The translations under genes were made by a program, and so were the position numbers. A stretch of DNA of 23,618 bases. It comes from a virus. This document shows, one piece after another, positions 14,334 to 22,022 of this stretch (the first letter of the stretch is position 1; every line of letters starts with the position of its first letter). Where the stretch lies: positions 1 through 23,618 of IMG/VR virus record IMGVR_UViG_3300042197_000047. One strand, given 5' to 3'. A model generated the notes under the pieces. That model was not told the DNA's origin. It saw only the letters and a program-made list of their open reading frames with translations, and ran no database searches.

Positions 14334-15683
14334 TTAAGCCGCAGTACCGGTCGAGCGATAACGTACACCGGCGTTAGGATCGCGCACAGAAGTTGCCGCG
14401 CGGGTCTCGCCGTAGAACGTGATCGAGCCTGGGAGCGTCTGGTCATAACGACGCAGAACCATGCTCAAACGCATGACAATGGTGTGGAACTGCTGGAAGT
14501 CAGCAAAGTACATGGGGTAATAAGACGTTGTACCTGCTGCGCCGGTCGTGGGCTGGCTGGGATTGTCAACGTACTTGTTAACCACCACATCAAAGCCGAG
14601 CAACTTGCCAACGATGCCATCATCGCGGCTAAGACCGTCGATGTAGATTGGGCGCTTCTGATCGTCAACCAAGCCGCGAATGCCTTGCAACAAGATTGGG
14701 TTAATCATGAAGCGAGCGGTTGGTGTCCAGTACTGCTGCGGCAAGCTGTAGATGAAGTTAACAACGTCTTTGTAGACAATGTTATTTGCACCGACAGTGT
14801 TCGCGTTAGTGGTCAACTGGTCATACGTTGCCAAGCTGTGCAGACCGTTGGTCGTTGCAGTTCCAGAGGTTCCAAATGCTGCCGTGGAAACAGTGCCGCC
14901 CGTGTAGGTTGCATTTGCTCCAGCGTACTGATCCAAACCACGCAGACCGTCAGCGCCGCCAGTCGATACCGAGGTTCCGGTTCCCGATTGATCGTTGTTC
15001 TGAATCATCGAGGTTGCCATTGCCTGCTGGAATTCCATCAGCATATCGTCAACAACGTTGGGCTCAAGACCGTCAATATCGTCGAGCGCAGCGGTTCTGA
15101 TTGGGAACTGTGCGTTCAAGTCTTTGAGGATCACCTGCCAGATTGACGTTGCTTCAGTCGTGCTTGCGCCGTTGTTCTGAACGGTGTAACCCCACTGAGC
15201 GCCAGCGTTACCGGTCTTGACGCGGAACTGATAAGCCGAACCGTCGGTAGCAACGATGCGGGAAAGATCCATCATTGGATTTCCGAGACGCTTAGCAGCA
15301 AACACGGGGTCATAAGCGGTACGGCCACCAACATCGTAGCCTGAGCCGGTAAGCGCAGATGCCTCGCGGATGTAACCGTCAAACTGATCCACCGATTCAA
15401 AGATCTTAACTTCGCGCTCGACCTGATTGCCGCCCTTCATGTACTCTTTGAGCACATCGCGGAAGCGACGATTTGCCTCACCACGAACAGTCTTGTGGAT
15501 TGGGCGGATGATGGAAGGAGCACCGATCTTTGCTTCTAAAGCAGCGATCTTTTGCTCGGTTTCCGTTTTAAGGGTTTCTACAGCTTCGTTAACTTGAGTC
15601 TTTACAGCCTCAGCGGTTTCAGCGAGTTTTGCAGCGTTAGACGCTTCGATTGCGTCTAGTTTTTCAATGACTTTCTCAAGCAT
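14334..15683 (-). CDS. Major capsid protein, HK97 family, with N-terminal delta domain
   Basis: A 449-residue HK97-fold capsid subunit. Residues 1-55 are a charged coiled coil (LEKVIEKLDAIEASNAAKLA), followed by a basic linker to about 108. Together they form the delta domain that scaffolds assembly and is normally removed by the prohead protease. The shell domain starts near REASALTGSGYDVGG and ends with TLPGSITFYGETRAATSVRD and RYRSTG. There is no separate scaffold gene, as is normal for HK97-like phages. The ATG follows AAAGGA. The protease gene stop lies ten bases upstream. Processing is inferred; I cannot place the cleavage point. Confidence 0.93.
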   Translation of the reverse strand: MLEKVIEKLDAIEASNAAKLAETAEAVKTQVNEAVETLKTETEQKIAALEAKIGAPSIIRPIHKTVRGEANRRFRDVLKEYMKGGNQVEREVKIFESVDQFDGYIREASALTGSGYDVGGRTAYDPVFAAKRLGNPMMDLSRIVATDGSAYQFRVKTGNAGAQWGYTVQNNGASTTEATSIWQVILKDLNAQFPIRTAALDDIDGLEPNVVDDMLMEFQQAMATSMIQNNDQSGTGTSVSTGGADGLRGLDQYAGANATYTGGTVSTAAFGTSGTATTNGLHSLATYDQLTTNANTVGANNIVYKDVVNFIYSLPQQYWTPTARFMINPILLQGIRGLVDDQKRPIYIDGLSRDDGIVGKLLGFDVVVNKYVDNPSQPTTGAAGTTSYYPMYFADFQQFHTIVMRLSMVLRRYDQTLPGSITFYGETRAATSVRDPNAGVRYRSTGTAA

Positions 15684-15693
15684 GATAGTTCCT

Positions 15694-16458
15694 TTATCGG
15701 GTTGCGATTGCCTTTAGCAGCTCGCGGTATTGGAGCGCTTCCAGCAGTTTCACCGCTGCGTCCGAATCACTCGGTTGAGCGGGTTGCTTTGCAGATTCAG
15801 CATCACGCTGTTCAATAATCTGTTTCAGCAGCGCGGATGCAGCGGTTGCATCCTTTCTTGAAAGCCCTGCATCACGCAGTGCCTTCTCGATTACTCTTGG
15901 ATTAGGTTTGTTGTCCATCCAATATTCAAGTCGGCTTATTTCAGCCTTGGGATTGTTAGGGTTCATGACAATCGAAACCTCCGCCAATCCGCCCTTCATG
16001 ATCTGAAAGAAACCGTCAGGGTCATCTGTTGGCTCGCCGTTTTCATCGACCATCTGGTATTCGTCGGCATAAGCTCCGACAGAAACCCCACCAACCATGC
16101 GCGGCGATTCCTTCATGATCGTATAAAGATCAGACCCCGCTGTGGTATTCAGAAACAGTTTTCCGGTTCCCGTCATGCCTTCGTCAGTAATGTCGAATTT
16201 TGACCATTCGCCTACGGGCATCATGTCGGAGCTGTGCTGAAAGTACATGGGAAGCGGTCTGCCGGCTTCCATCCAGTTTTCGTGCCACATCTCAAAAGCT
16301 GCTGGCGTGTAAAAGAATCTGCGCCCGTCTGCGCCTTCTCTCGCGCCCCAGGTTGTCAAGGTCGCCTCAATTTCGCCTGTAGGCTCGCCCGTTGCCTCGT
16401 CAGCCATGCGGCCAAGCTCAACCTTTGCCTCGGTGAAAAATTGAATGTGCTTAGCCAT
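15694..16458 (-). CDS. Prohead protease (HK97 family)
   Basis: A 254-residue protease that would remove the capsid delta domain and itself during head maturation. The likely catalytic His75 lies in MYFQHSSDMMPVGEW, Ser126 in VGGVSVGAY, and the conserved GGLAEVSIVMNP motif is at 157-167. These are the expected landmarks of the HK97-type (U35) fold, in the right order. The C-terminal third is a helical, Gln/Ala-rich region that may be trimmed. The frame opens earlier, at 16488, but the ATG at 16458 has AAAGGA eight bases upstream and was preferred. The stop precedes the capsid ATG by ten bases. Confidence 0.9.
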   Translation of the reverse strand: MAKHIQFFTEAKVELGRMADEATGEPTGEIEATLTTWGAREGADGRRFFYTPAAFEMWHENWMEAGRPLPMYFQHSSDMMPVGEWSKFDITDEGMTGTGKLFLNTTAGSDLYTIMKESPRMVGGVSVGAYADEYQMVDENGEPTDDPDGFFQIMKGGLAEVSIVMNPNNPKAEISRLEYWMDNKPNPRVIEKALRDAGLSRKDATAASALLKQIIEQRDAESAKQPAQPSDSDAAVKLLEALQYRELLKAIATR

Positions 16459-16558
16459 TGATAGGTTCCTTTTGTTGCATTTTGCCATCCACGGGTTTTG
16501 GCTGCGGCTTCCTCTTTTCCGCCGCAGCTTTTAACCGCTCCAAAACATCCTTAAGCAT
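16451..16558 (-). CDS. Small ORF (35 aa) bridging portal and protease genes
   Basis: This ORF encodes a 35-residue, strongly charged peptide starting MLKDVLERLKAAAEKRK, then PQPKPVDG. The ATG overlaps the portal gene's end by eight bases (ATGCTTAA). The TAA overlaps the chosen protease start by eight bases (ATGGCTAA). A GGAAG lies about 9 bases upstream of the ATG. It fills an otherwise uncoding gap and follows the window's overlap style. The first half is likely an amphipathic helix. No family is recognised. It may instead be an incidental frame through an intergenic spacer. Confidence 0.5.
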   Translation of the reverse strand: MLKDVLERLKAAAEKRKPQPKPVDGKMQQKEPING

Positions 16559-17948
16559 TACCAGCTCTTCCGGTCTTGCCCACTACTTTAAGATTTCCGC
16601 CGCCGCCCGTATCCTTTGGCGAGCTGCCGGCAATAGGCTTATCAGCGCCAGTGGGAGTAAGCAGAGAATCAGCATCATCCAAACTATTAAGCCCCAGATA
16701 TTCCCTGGCTTCATTCGGCGTAAGAATCCCATTCTTTACCCCTGCAACCGCATAATTCATCTGATCCAGAGGAGCGCCCTTTAAGAAATCTTGCGTCTGG
16801 AACTGAACAAACAAATTCGGATAACCGGCTAGCAGACTTGTCTTTAACTTCTGCTCAATATTGGTGATAAAGGGCATCATCGTCGACTTATAAAACTCGT
16901 CGAGCATCGTCTGAGTATTGTTGTACTTAGACTCAGATACACCAATCATTGCCGGCGGCACACCAAACAAACCGGCAATTCTTGCCATCGTCTGTTTCTT
17001 TAATTCTCGTGCGTCTACGTCTTGCAAGGTCAAAGGCTTAATACTTTCGTACATCATACCTTGGTCTAAGAGCATAGACTGCCCAGGCTTAGAAAGATCC
17101 GATGGCTGGCTGTTAAGCATGTTCGTCCATGCCTCTTTTAGCCTTGCAGCAATCTCTTTGAACTTGGAATCAGGAATTACTTGCTCTGTACGGAACAAGC
17201 CAGAAGGCTTTGCGCCGTTCAACATAATGAAATTACTGTACAAGTCGATGTCTTGGTCTAGCGAGATTAGCTCGACAGCTTGCAAGCGGTTGAAAGACGA
17301 AGAACCCTGCCAAGGCTCCGACTTGCAGTGCATAACCTGGAAGTATTTGAGCGGTTCGTCTTTGTTAAAGCCGTAACTTGAGCTTGTAAGCGTGTAGTAA
17401 GGGTATCTATTCTCAGAGATACGCGGAACAATCAGCGTCGAGTCTAAAACGTAGATCTCAAACGGAATCTGATTAGGATCGGCCTCGTTTTTACGCCAAA
17501 GTAATACGAAAGTCTCACCGGCTAACTCATGCCACATCGTGAACTGATACCAGAACTCGTACTGGCTTTGAAAGTTATTCGGCTGAGAAAGAAGGTTAAG
17601 AATCGACTTAGCCCGAGTTTTTTCACGCTCGGGAACCGATTCATCCGTTTGGGTATCGACTAAAGTACCGTCATTCTGCCGAGACATGATCTTGATCGGC
17701 AATTGAGACAGAGCCCGAGCCTTAGCCCCCACGCAAGCCATGACTGTGCTATTGCGAGCAAGCGTTGTGATGTCTAAAGAGCGTCCAGCCTCGTTGACAG
17801 CAGAGGTGGTTACATAGAGAAGTTGATTAGATCCGTAGCCCTGCCCCTTGCCTCGAAGCATGACGTTGTTACCCAAAACCGTGTTGCCGAACAACGAATT
17901 CGACTCATTTTGGGTTGTTTTCTTGCGGAATCTGTCAAATATGCCCAT
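16551..17948 (-). CDS. Portal protein, HK97 family
   Basis: A 465-residue portal, the dodecameric ring at the packaging vertex. The N-terminus (MGIFDRFRKKTTQN) is the standard HK97-type beginning. DITTLARNSTVMACVGAKAR and ARALSQLPIKIM are the conserved clip/stem region. The C-terminal half has MARIAGLFGVPPAMIGVSES, a family signature, and NGILTPNEAREYLGL. The C-terminal tail is Gly-rich. The frame has an earlier TTG overlapping the terminase TGA, but the ATG at 17948 has GAGG six bases upstream and gives the usual family start. The terminase stop lies eight bases upstream. Confidence 0.93.
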   Translation of the reverse strand: MGIFDRFRKKTTQNESNSLFGNTVLGNNVMLRGKGQGYGSNQLLYVTTSAVNEAGRSLDITTLARNSTVMACVGAKARALSQLPIKIMSRQNDGTLVDTQTDESVPEREKTRAKSILNLLSQPNNFQSQYEFWYQFTMWHELAGETFVLLWRKNEADPNQIPFEIYVLDSTLIVPRISENRYPYYTLTSSSYGFNKDEPLKYFQVMHCKSEPWQGSSSFNRLQAVELISLDQDIDLYSNFIMLNGAKPSGLFRTEQVIPDSKFKEIAARLKEAWTNMLNSQPSDLSKPGQSMLLDQGMMYESIKPLTLQDVDARELKKQTMARIAGLFGVPPAMIGVSESKYNNTQTMLDEFYKSTMMPFITNIEQKLKTSLLAGYPNLFVQFQTQDFLKGAPLDQMNYAVAGVKNGILTPNEAREYLGLNSLDDADSLLTPTGADKPIAGSSPKDTGGGGNLKVVGKTGRAGNA

Positions 17949-17956
17949 TTTTAGCC

Positions 17957-19615
17957 TCAAAAGACTCTGAATCCATACGATTCAGATGGTGCGGGATTAT
18001 CAAGCGAACAGTGCATCGCAATAATGAGGGCAACGATCCCGTCGACCTTAGCGTGGCGGTCAACTCCGGCCTTTTTGACCTTGATGTTGCCTTGCACATC
18101 TGTAAACACTTCACAGTTTCCCAGTTGGTGGCCTAAAAACGGGTTACCATCGTGTTTGATTTTGTGACCAAGAATAAGCCGTTCTACATGCTTAGAAGGG
18201 TTGGAAAGTACCGCCATTCCTTGCCCAACTTTTTTAACCGGCATTCCAGCTTCGTATAATCGCGCAACCAGCGCAGCCGCATTATATGCGTCGTAGCCAA
18301 CCTCACGAACGTCGTATTTCTGGCTTTGTCCCAGAATATACTCTGAAATCTCACGATCGTCCATCACATTGCCTTCGGTGATGTGCAAAATGCCTGAATT
18401 GATCGCTTGTCGGAAAATATCTTGATAGTGAGCTGGCAATAAATCAAAACCGTCTTCAGGCAAAAAGAACTTCCACTCGGCTTCGTAATCATCCTCAGCA
18501 AATCGCTTAAGCGTACAAACCGCGTTTAAATCTCGGGTTGCCGCCAAGTCAAAACCAATAAACACGGCCTCGGGTTCTCTATCCGTCAGACCGACAGCTT
18601 CATCCCAATGCGAACGATCTACCCACGCGGTTTCTGCCGAGACATAGACGTTAAGGGTTTTGCAGAGGAACTCATTTAATGCCGCCGGCTTAATCTTGGC
18701 TTCCTCACATCGAGCGGCAATCGCATCGTGTGAGACCGAGATATTGTGCATGGGGTTTGCCTTATGCCAGACCGTCGGGTCTCGCCAATCGTCGCCAGCA
18801 TCCAAGGAATACAAAAGCCCAAACCATCGCGGGTTATCAGGAACGTCCTGGTGAAGAATATGCTCCATCACCTGAAGGTCTTCAAAGAACTTCGTGTCGC
18901 GCGTAAAGCTGGCCGTGGTTATGTATAGACGAAGCGGATTGGCTCGTGCCACCATACCCGAATGCAAGACCTCAATCGTATTCCTGTCGATGATCTGCGA
19001 AGCCTCGTCAATAATCGCGCAAGAAGGGTTGAGCCCGTCACCCGTACGCTTGGTATCCCGCGAGAGCGCTTTGAACACCGACTGAGAGTCGCCATTCTTC
19101 ACTATCGTGAACTTGCCAGGGATAAAGAGACCGGAGATTTCTCGAGGGAGGGTTTCGATAAATCCCTTGGCAGTAGTAAAGACGATGCTTGCCTGATCTC
19201 GATTAGTAGCGACTGTGTAAACCTCTGCGCCAGCATCGCCAAAGGCGAGCTCGTAAAGAGCGATCAAAGCGGTAAGCGTTGACTTGCCAGCCTTACGCGG
19301 GATGTAAACGATTACATCCTGAACCATCCGTTTAGAACGATCCCGCTTAAGACGGAACCCGTAGATCGCGCAGACTATAAGAATCTGGAAGGGCTCAAGA
19401 TTGACTTGCTGCCCTGCCCACTGACCCTTTACATGCCGGCAAAGACTTGTGAATTGCAGGAAGTGATTAATCTGCGCTGGATCAAATACCCATTCCCACT
19501 CTTTGTTTTCTAGGTGGTTAAGAAACCGCTGGCAAGCAAGCCTCACATTCCTGCAAGCATTAATGTCGCCTTTAGCGACAGAGACAGCGTATTCGATCCC
19601 ATCTTCTATTCTCAT
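17957..19615 (-). CDS. Terminase large subunit (HK97-type)
   Basis: A 552-residue packaging motor that would move phage DNA into proheads and cut it. The ATPase part has Walker A PRKAGKST (106-113), Walker B CAIIDE (199-204) and a coupling motif YITTAS (231-236). The RNase H-like nuclease part has three acidic positions: Asp356 in IGFDLAATRDL, Asp442 in GYDAYNAA and Asp525 in KVDGIVAL. This composition matches the HK97/Terminase_1 group, generally cos-packaging. An ATGA overlap links it to the small subunit gene. No intein or break is seen. Confidence 0.95.
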   Translation of the reverse strand: MRIEDGIEYAVSVAKGDINACRNVRLACQRFLNHLENKEWEWVFDPAQINHFLQFTSLCRHVKGQWAGQQVNLEPFQILIVCAIYGFRLKRDRSKRMVQDVIVYIPRKAGKSTLTALIALYELAFGDAGAEVYTVATNRDQASIVFTTAKGFIETLPREISGLFIPGKFTIVKNGDSQSVFKALSRDTKRTGDGLNPSCAIIDEASQIIDRNTIEVLHSGMVARANPLRLYITTASFTRDTKFFEDLQVMEHILHQDVPDNPRWFGLLYSLDAGDDWRDPTVWHKANPMHNISVSHDAIAARCEEAKIKPAALNEFLCKTLNVYVSAETAWVDRSHWDEAVGLTDREPEAVFIGFDLAATRDLNAVCTLKRFAEDDYEAEWKFFLPEDGFDLLPAHYQDIFRQAINSGILHITEGNVMDDREISEYILGQSQKYDVREVGYDAYNAAALVARLYEAGMPVKKVGQGMAVLSNPSKHVERLILGHKIKHDGNPFLGHQLGNCEVFTDVQGNIKVKKAGVDRHAKVDGIVALIIAMHCSLDNPAPSESYGFRVF

Positions 19616-20085
19616 GTTCCGAATTTAGGACCGGACAGGAACTCACCCATCTTGCTGCCATCCTCAAGTTTGTTCGCGGCCAACCTCGAGCGCGGCGTTA
19701 AGCCCATCTCGTTCATAAGTTTGACTGCATTCTCCATCGCTTTGTTTGCAAGCGATATGTAAGGATTGGGAGCGTGAGTTTTTCCACCGTTAGTCTTTAC
19801 CACCAGCGGATGCTTGGCCTGTTCTTTCCTTGCGTCGATATAAAGCTGCACTTGATCTGCAAGCATCATCAGCGTGTGGCGGTCTTGATCTGATCCGATC
19901 CCGTAGACGGTAAACAGATAGTCAGCAGTCTCACGAACGAATCGTTCTCGACTAAATAAAGTCGGATCGTCCGCCCACTCAGCGAAGGGTACGCGGATCT
20001 TGATTTTCTCGGGTAACGGTACGCCAGTGTTCTCGCCCTTTGTGCCGTGTACCAGATGTACCTCAGGTGGATATTTCCTCTGCAT
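19612..20085 (-). CDS. Terminase small subunit, P27 family
   Basis: A 157-residue DNA-recognition partner of the large terminase. The C-terminal half carries the P27-family pattern: KHPLVVKTNGGK, then APNPYISLANKAMENAVKL and GLTPRSRLA. The N-terminal region (RKYPPEVHLVHGTKGENTG) is also typical of the group. The frame could start at 20139, but the ATG at 20085 has GAGG seven or so bases upstream. This start overlaps the methyltransferase gene's end by 23 bases. It should bind near the packaging start site, which I could not locate. Confidence 0.88.
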   Translation of the reverse strand: MQRKYPPEVHLVHGTKGENTGVPLPEKIKIRVPFAEWADDPTLFSRERFVRETADYLFTVYGIGSDQDRHTLMMLADQVQLYIDARKEQAKHPLVVKTNGGKTHAPNPYISLANKAMENAVKLMNEMGLTPRSRLAANKLEDGSKMGEFLSGPKFGT

Positions 20086-21250
20086 TTTCAAGCCTCGCTT
20101 TTTGTCCAGTAAATTCTTCCCATCGCTTAACGATGACATCGCAGTATTTTGGGTCTAGTTCCATCATCCGACAAGAGCGCCCTGTTTTCTCGCAAGCAAT
20201 CAGCGTTGAACCTGAACCACCAAATCCGTCGTAAACAATATGTTTAGAAGGATTGTCTGTCATGGCCATTTCTATCAACTCTACAGGCTTCATCGTTGGA
20301 TGAACCGTGTTTTTCTGCCTTTTAAGAGTCCATACATCCCCTCTTAAAGTTTTATGGCCTCCGTAATCGCCATAGTAAAAAATAATTTCATGCTGTTTGA
20401 AATATTTGTCTAAGTGTTGAGCCGGATTAACTTTGTTCCAAACAATCATTGCTTTTGGTTTTCGAGCGATATTTATCATCGCCTCCCTAAACAAATGCGC
20501 GTAATGCCAAGAACAACACACGTACATAACCTCACAGCCCATCAAAGACTGGCTTAAAAAATCAACAAATTCACTATCGGGCATCTTGTCATTTTTAATT
20601 TTTTCTCTTTTGTCTTTTACCCCTTGATAGTCAATGTTGTAAGGCGGATCAGTAAACACCATGTCAGCCTTATCGCCGTTCATCAGCTTTTCCACCGCAT
20701 CTACGCTCGTACTATCACCGCACATAAGCCTATGCTTGCCTAGTATCCAAATATCCCCAGGCTTGGTAATAGGTTCTGGCGGAGGTTCGGGCACAGCATC
20801 TTCGTCGGTAAAACCTTCGTTCACAACCTCCGGCCTTAGCGCGTTTCTTTCCTCTTCGCCAAAACCAACCAGATCTAAATCCACGCCCTCAAGCTCCAAC
20901 TCCTCTAACTCGAGGTTTAAAAGCTCCGCATCCCAACCTGCATTTAACGCTAGTTTGTTGTCAGCAAGGATCAGCGCTTTCTTTTGCGTTTCTGACAGGT
21001 GGGTTATTTCTATCACCGGAACTTCTTCCATGCCGAGCTTCCGCGCCGCGGCCAATCTTCCGTGGCCAGCAATCAATCCCTTCTCGCCATCAACCAAGAT
21101 CGGGTTCGTCCAACCAAACTCTTTGATCGACGCAGCGATCTGCGCGACTTGCGCGTCTGAGTGCGTTCTTGCGTTTCTTGCGTAAGGGGTGAGATCCCCC
21201 ACGCGAGTCATGACCACGCGGGGAATTCCCTGTTTTTTTAAGCTACCCAA
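20063..21250 (-). CDS. ParB-domain / N6-adenine DNA methyltransferase fusion
   Basis: A 395-residue protein. Residues about 15-110 form a ParB/Srx-like domain (ARNARTHSDAQVAQIAASI; GLIAGHGRLAAARKLG). A Glu/Leu-rich linker and Pro-rich stretch (PEPPPEPITKPG) lead to the methyltransferase: DPPY at 201-204 (motif IV), HPTMKP at 317-322 and the AdoMet-binding DGFGGSGS at 341-348. Motif IV before motif I marks the beta class of adenine N6 enzymes. It would methylate adenines in phage or host DNA; target site unknown. A TTG start has AAAGGA nine bases upstream; ATG at 21211 is the alternative. It lies between the HNH and terminase genes, so it may protect the genome from host restriction or influence packaging. 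Confidence 0.9.
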   Translation of the reverse strand: MGSLKKQGIPRVVMTRVGDLTPYARNARTHSDAQVAQIAASIKEFGWTNPILVDGEKGLIAGHGRLAAARKLGMEEVPVIEITHLSETQKKALILADNKLALNAGWDAELLNLELEELELEGVDLDLVGFGEEERNALRPEVVNEGFTDEDAVPEPPPEPITKPGDIWILGKHRLMCGDSTSVDAVEKLMNGDKADMVFTDPPYNIDYQGVKDKREKIKNDKMPDSEFVDFLSQSLMGCEVMYVCCSWHYAHLFREAMINIARKPKAMIVWNKVNPAQHLDKYFKQHEIIFYYGDYGGHKTLRGDVWTLKRQKNTVHPTMKPVELIEMAMTDNPSKHIVYDGFGGSGSTLIACEKTGRSCRMMELDPKYCDVIVKRWEEFTGQKARLENAEEIST

Positions 21251-21327
21251 TTCAAATAATCCTTTTGCAGAAAGTTAGGGCCGCGCTTGCTCAACTCCAA
21301 CGCGCCAATTTTTAAGTTATTCCGCAT
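21238..21327 (-). CDS. Small ORF (29 aa) between HNH and methyltransferase genes
   Basis: An open frame of 29 codons starts MRNNLKIGALELSKRGPNF and ends WVA. Its ATG overlaps the HNH gene TAA by one base (TAATG), and its stop overlaps the methyltransferase TTG start by 13 bases. These tight joins fit the window's pattern and fill the only gap in this part. No good ribosome-binding site is seen, and the peptide matches no family I know. It may be a coupling leader or chance. Confidence 0.35.
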   Translation of the reverse strand: MRNNLKIGALELSKRGPNFLQKDYLNWVA

Positions 21328-21713
21328 TATGAAATCAAGTGTATCTCGCCCGCAACATAATCATGCACCTCGCCTTTCTTTTCAAGCCCTGTCTTTATGG
21401 AGTGGCACTCAGCGCAGAGCGACTGAAAGCGGTTGCCCATCCACTTTTCTCTATCCATTCTGTGCGGGAAGATGTGGTCAACGTGGTGAGCTGGCGTTAT
21501 TTTCCCCAGGCTTTGGCATCGAGCGCAGATCGGATGCTTTGATAGTTGGATCTGCCTGAACTGTTGCCATTGCTTAGTACCGTACAGTTTATTGAAAACC
21601 TTACGGTCTGTAGATACTGCGCCGCCATGCTGGTTGCAGAAGGTTGAGCCGTTAACCTTGGGATTTGTACAGCCTAACTCGCGGCAGGTTGTCTGCTTGG
21701 GCGTTCTTGGCAT
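21327..21713 (-). CDS. HNH endonuclease
   Basis: A 128-residue HNH nuclease. An N-terminal zinc-finger-like part has Cys10, Cys15, Cys26 and His29. The HNH core has Cys63 and Cys66 (PICARC), the AHHVDHIFPH segment with His80, Asn94 and the CAECH motif (Cys100, Cys103, His104) that would hold the structural zinc and metal. In HK97-like phages an HNH protein next to the terminase genes is required for cos cleavage, so this is likely a packaging factor and not a homing enzyme. The ATG lacks a clear ribosome-binding site and lies within the end of the preceding ORF (40-base overlap). Confidence 0.87.
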   Translation of the reverse strand: MPRTPKQTTCRELGCTNPKVNGSTFCNQHGGAVSTDRKVFNKLYGTKQWQQFRQIQLSKHPICARCQSLGKITPAHHVDHIFPHRMDREKWMGNRFQSLCAECHSIKTGLEKKGEVHDYVAGEIHLIS

Positions 21714-21913
21714 ACAGGATATAGAGCTAAGTCTAGGAATAGATCTGACTCTTTCTGAGTCATATGCCTTGTGATTGACTCTAGTTTTTCACGCTCCATA
21801 AGAGCGTTGAATAAACAGTAGAGTGAGTAAGGTAGATCATCTTGGTTGAATACGGCCTGGAAGATGAAGTCTTTCTCGTTGGCTAGATGTTCCAGCGCTT
21901 TCTCGATCCTCAC
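21674..21913 (-). CDS. Hypothetical protein (79 aa)
   Basis: This is a 79-residue acidic, largely helical protein (HLANEKDFIFQAVFNQDDL; LMEREKLESITRHM) with no recognised domain. The frame extends back to a TTG at 21943, but the GTG at 21913 has a perfect AGGAGG five to six bases upstream, so that start is preferred. It overlaps the preceding small ORF by 77 bases and the HNH gene by 40 bases. Its role is unknown; it may only serve to couple translation into the nuclease gene. Confidence 0.6.
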   Translation of the reverse strand: MRIEKALEHLANEKDFIFQAVFNQDDLPYSLYCLFNALMEREKLESITRHMTQKESDLFLDLALYPVCQERPSRQPAAS

Positions 21914-22022
21914 GATAACCTCCTGCATATGCTGCTCGTGCAACGGCCTGAGCCTTTTGTAGTGTTGGGAATGGCCCTTTACTTCCCCAGTACCATCCCT
22001 TTGTTGTCTTTCTGTAAGGCAT
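21837..22022 (-). CDS. Small phage protein, MPYRKTTKGWYWGSKGPF family
   Basis: A 61-residue basic protein. The opening MPYRKTTKGWYWGSKGPF then AVARAAYAGGY is a small-protein pattern I recognise from many phages, often without known function. Relatives usually stop soon after the YAxGY motif. Here the frame runs on for about 24 codons into the next gene, producing a basic tail (SQRERLHLPGRIQPR). The DNA for the AGGY segment also holds the AGGAGG of the downstream GTG start. The ATG overlaps the DUF5856-like TAA by one base. Confidence 0.6.
   Translation of the reverse strand: MPYRKTTKGWYWGSKGPFPTLQKAQAVARAAYAGGYREDRESAGTSSQRERLHLPGRIQPR

Noticed and set aside
14253-15146. Plus-strand 297-codon ORF across the capsid genes
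   Set aside because: It lies antisense to two strongly supported capsid genes, crosses the gap between them, and its protein has low-complexity, Cys/Arg/Val-rich composition typical of shadow frames.
13266-15683. The two capsid genes as one gene split by a frameshift
   Set aside because: Each has its own start and ribosome-binding site, and the second repeats the shell domain of the first and does not continue it, so they are paralogues.
20661-21185. Plus-strand Ser-rich ORF of 174 codons
   Set aside because: It is antisense to the ParB/methyltransferase gene. The Ser runs come from reversed Glu/Leu-rich linker codons.
21251-21326. Promoter upstream of the methyltransferase
   Set aside because: I looked for -35/-10 pairs in this short gap but found no pair with good spacing and sequence.
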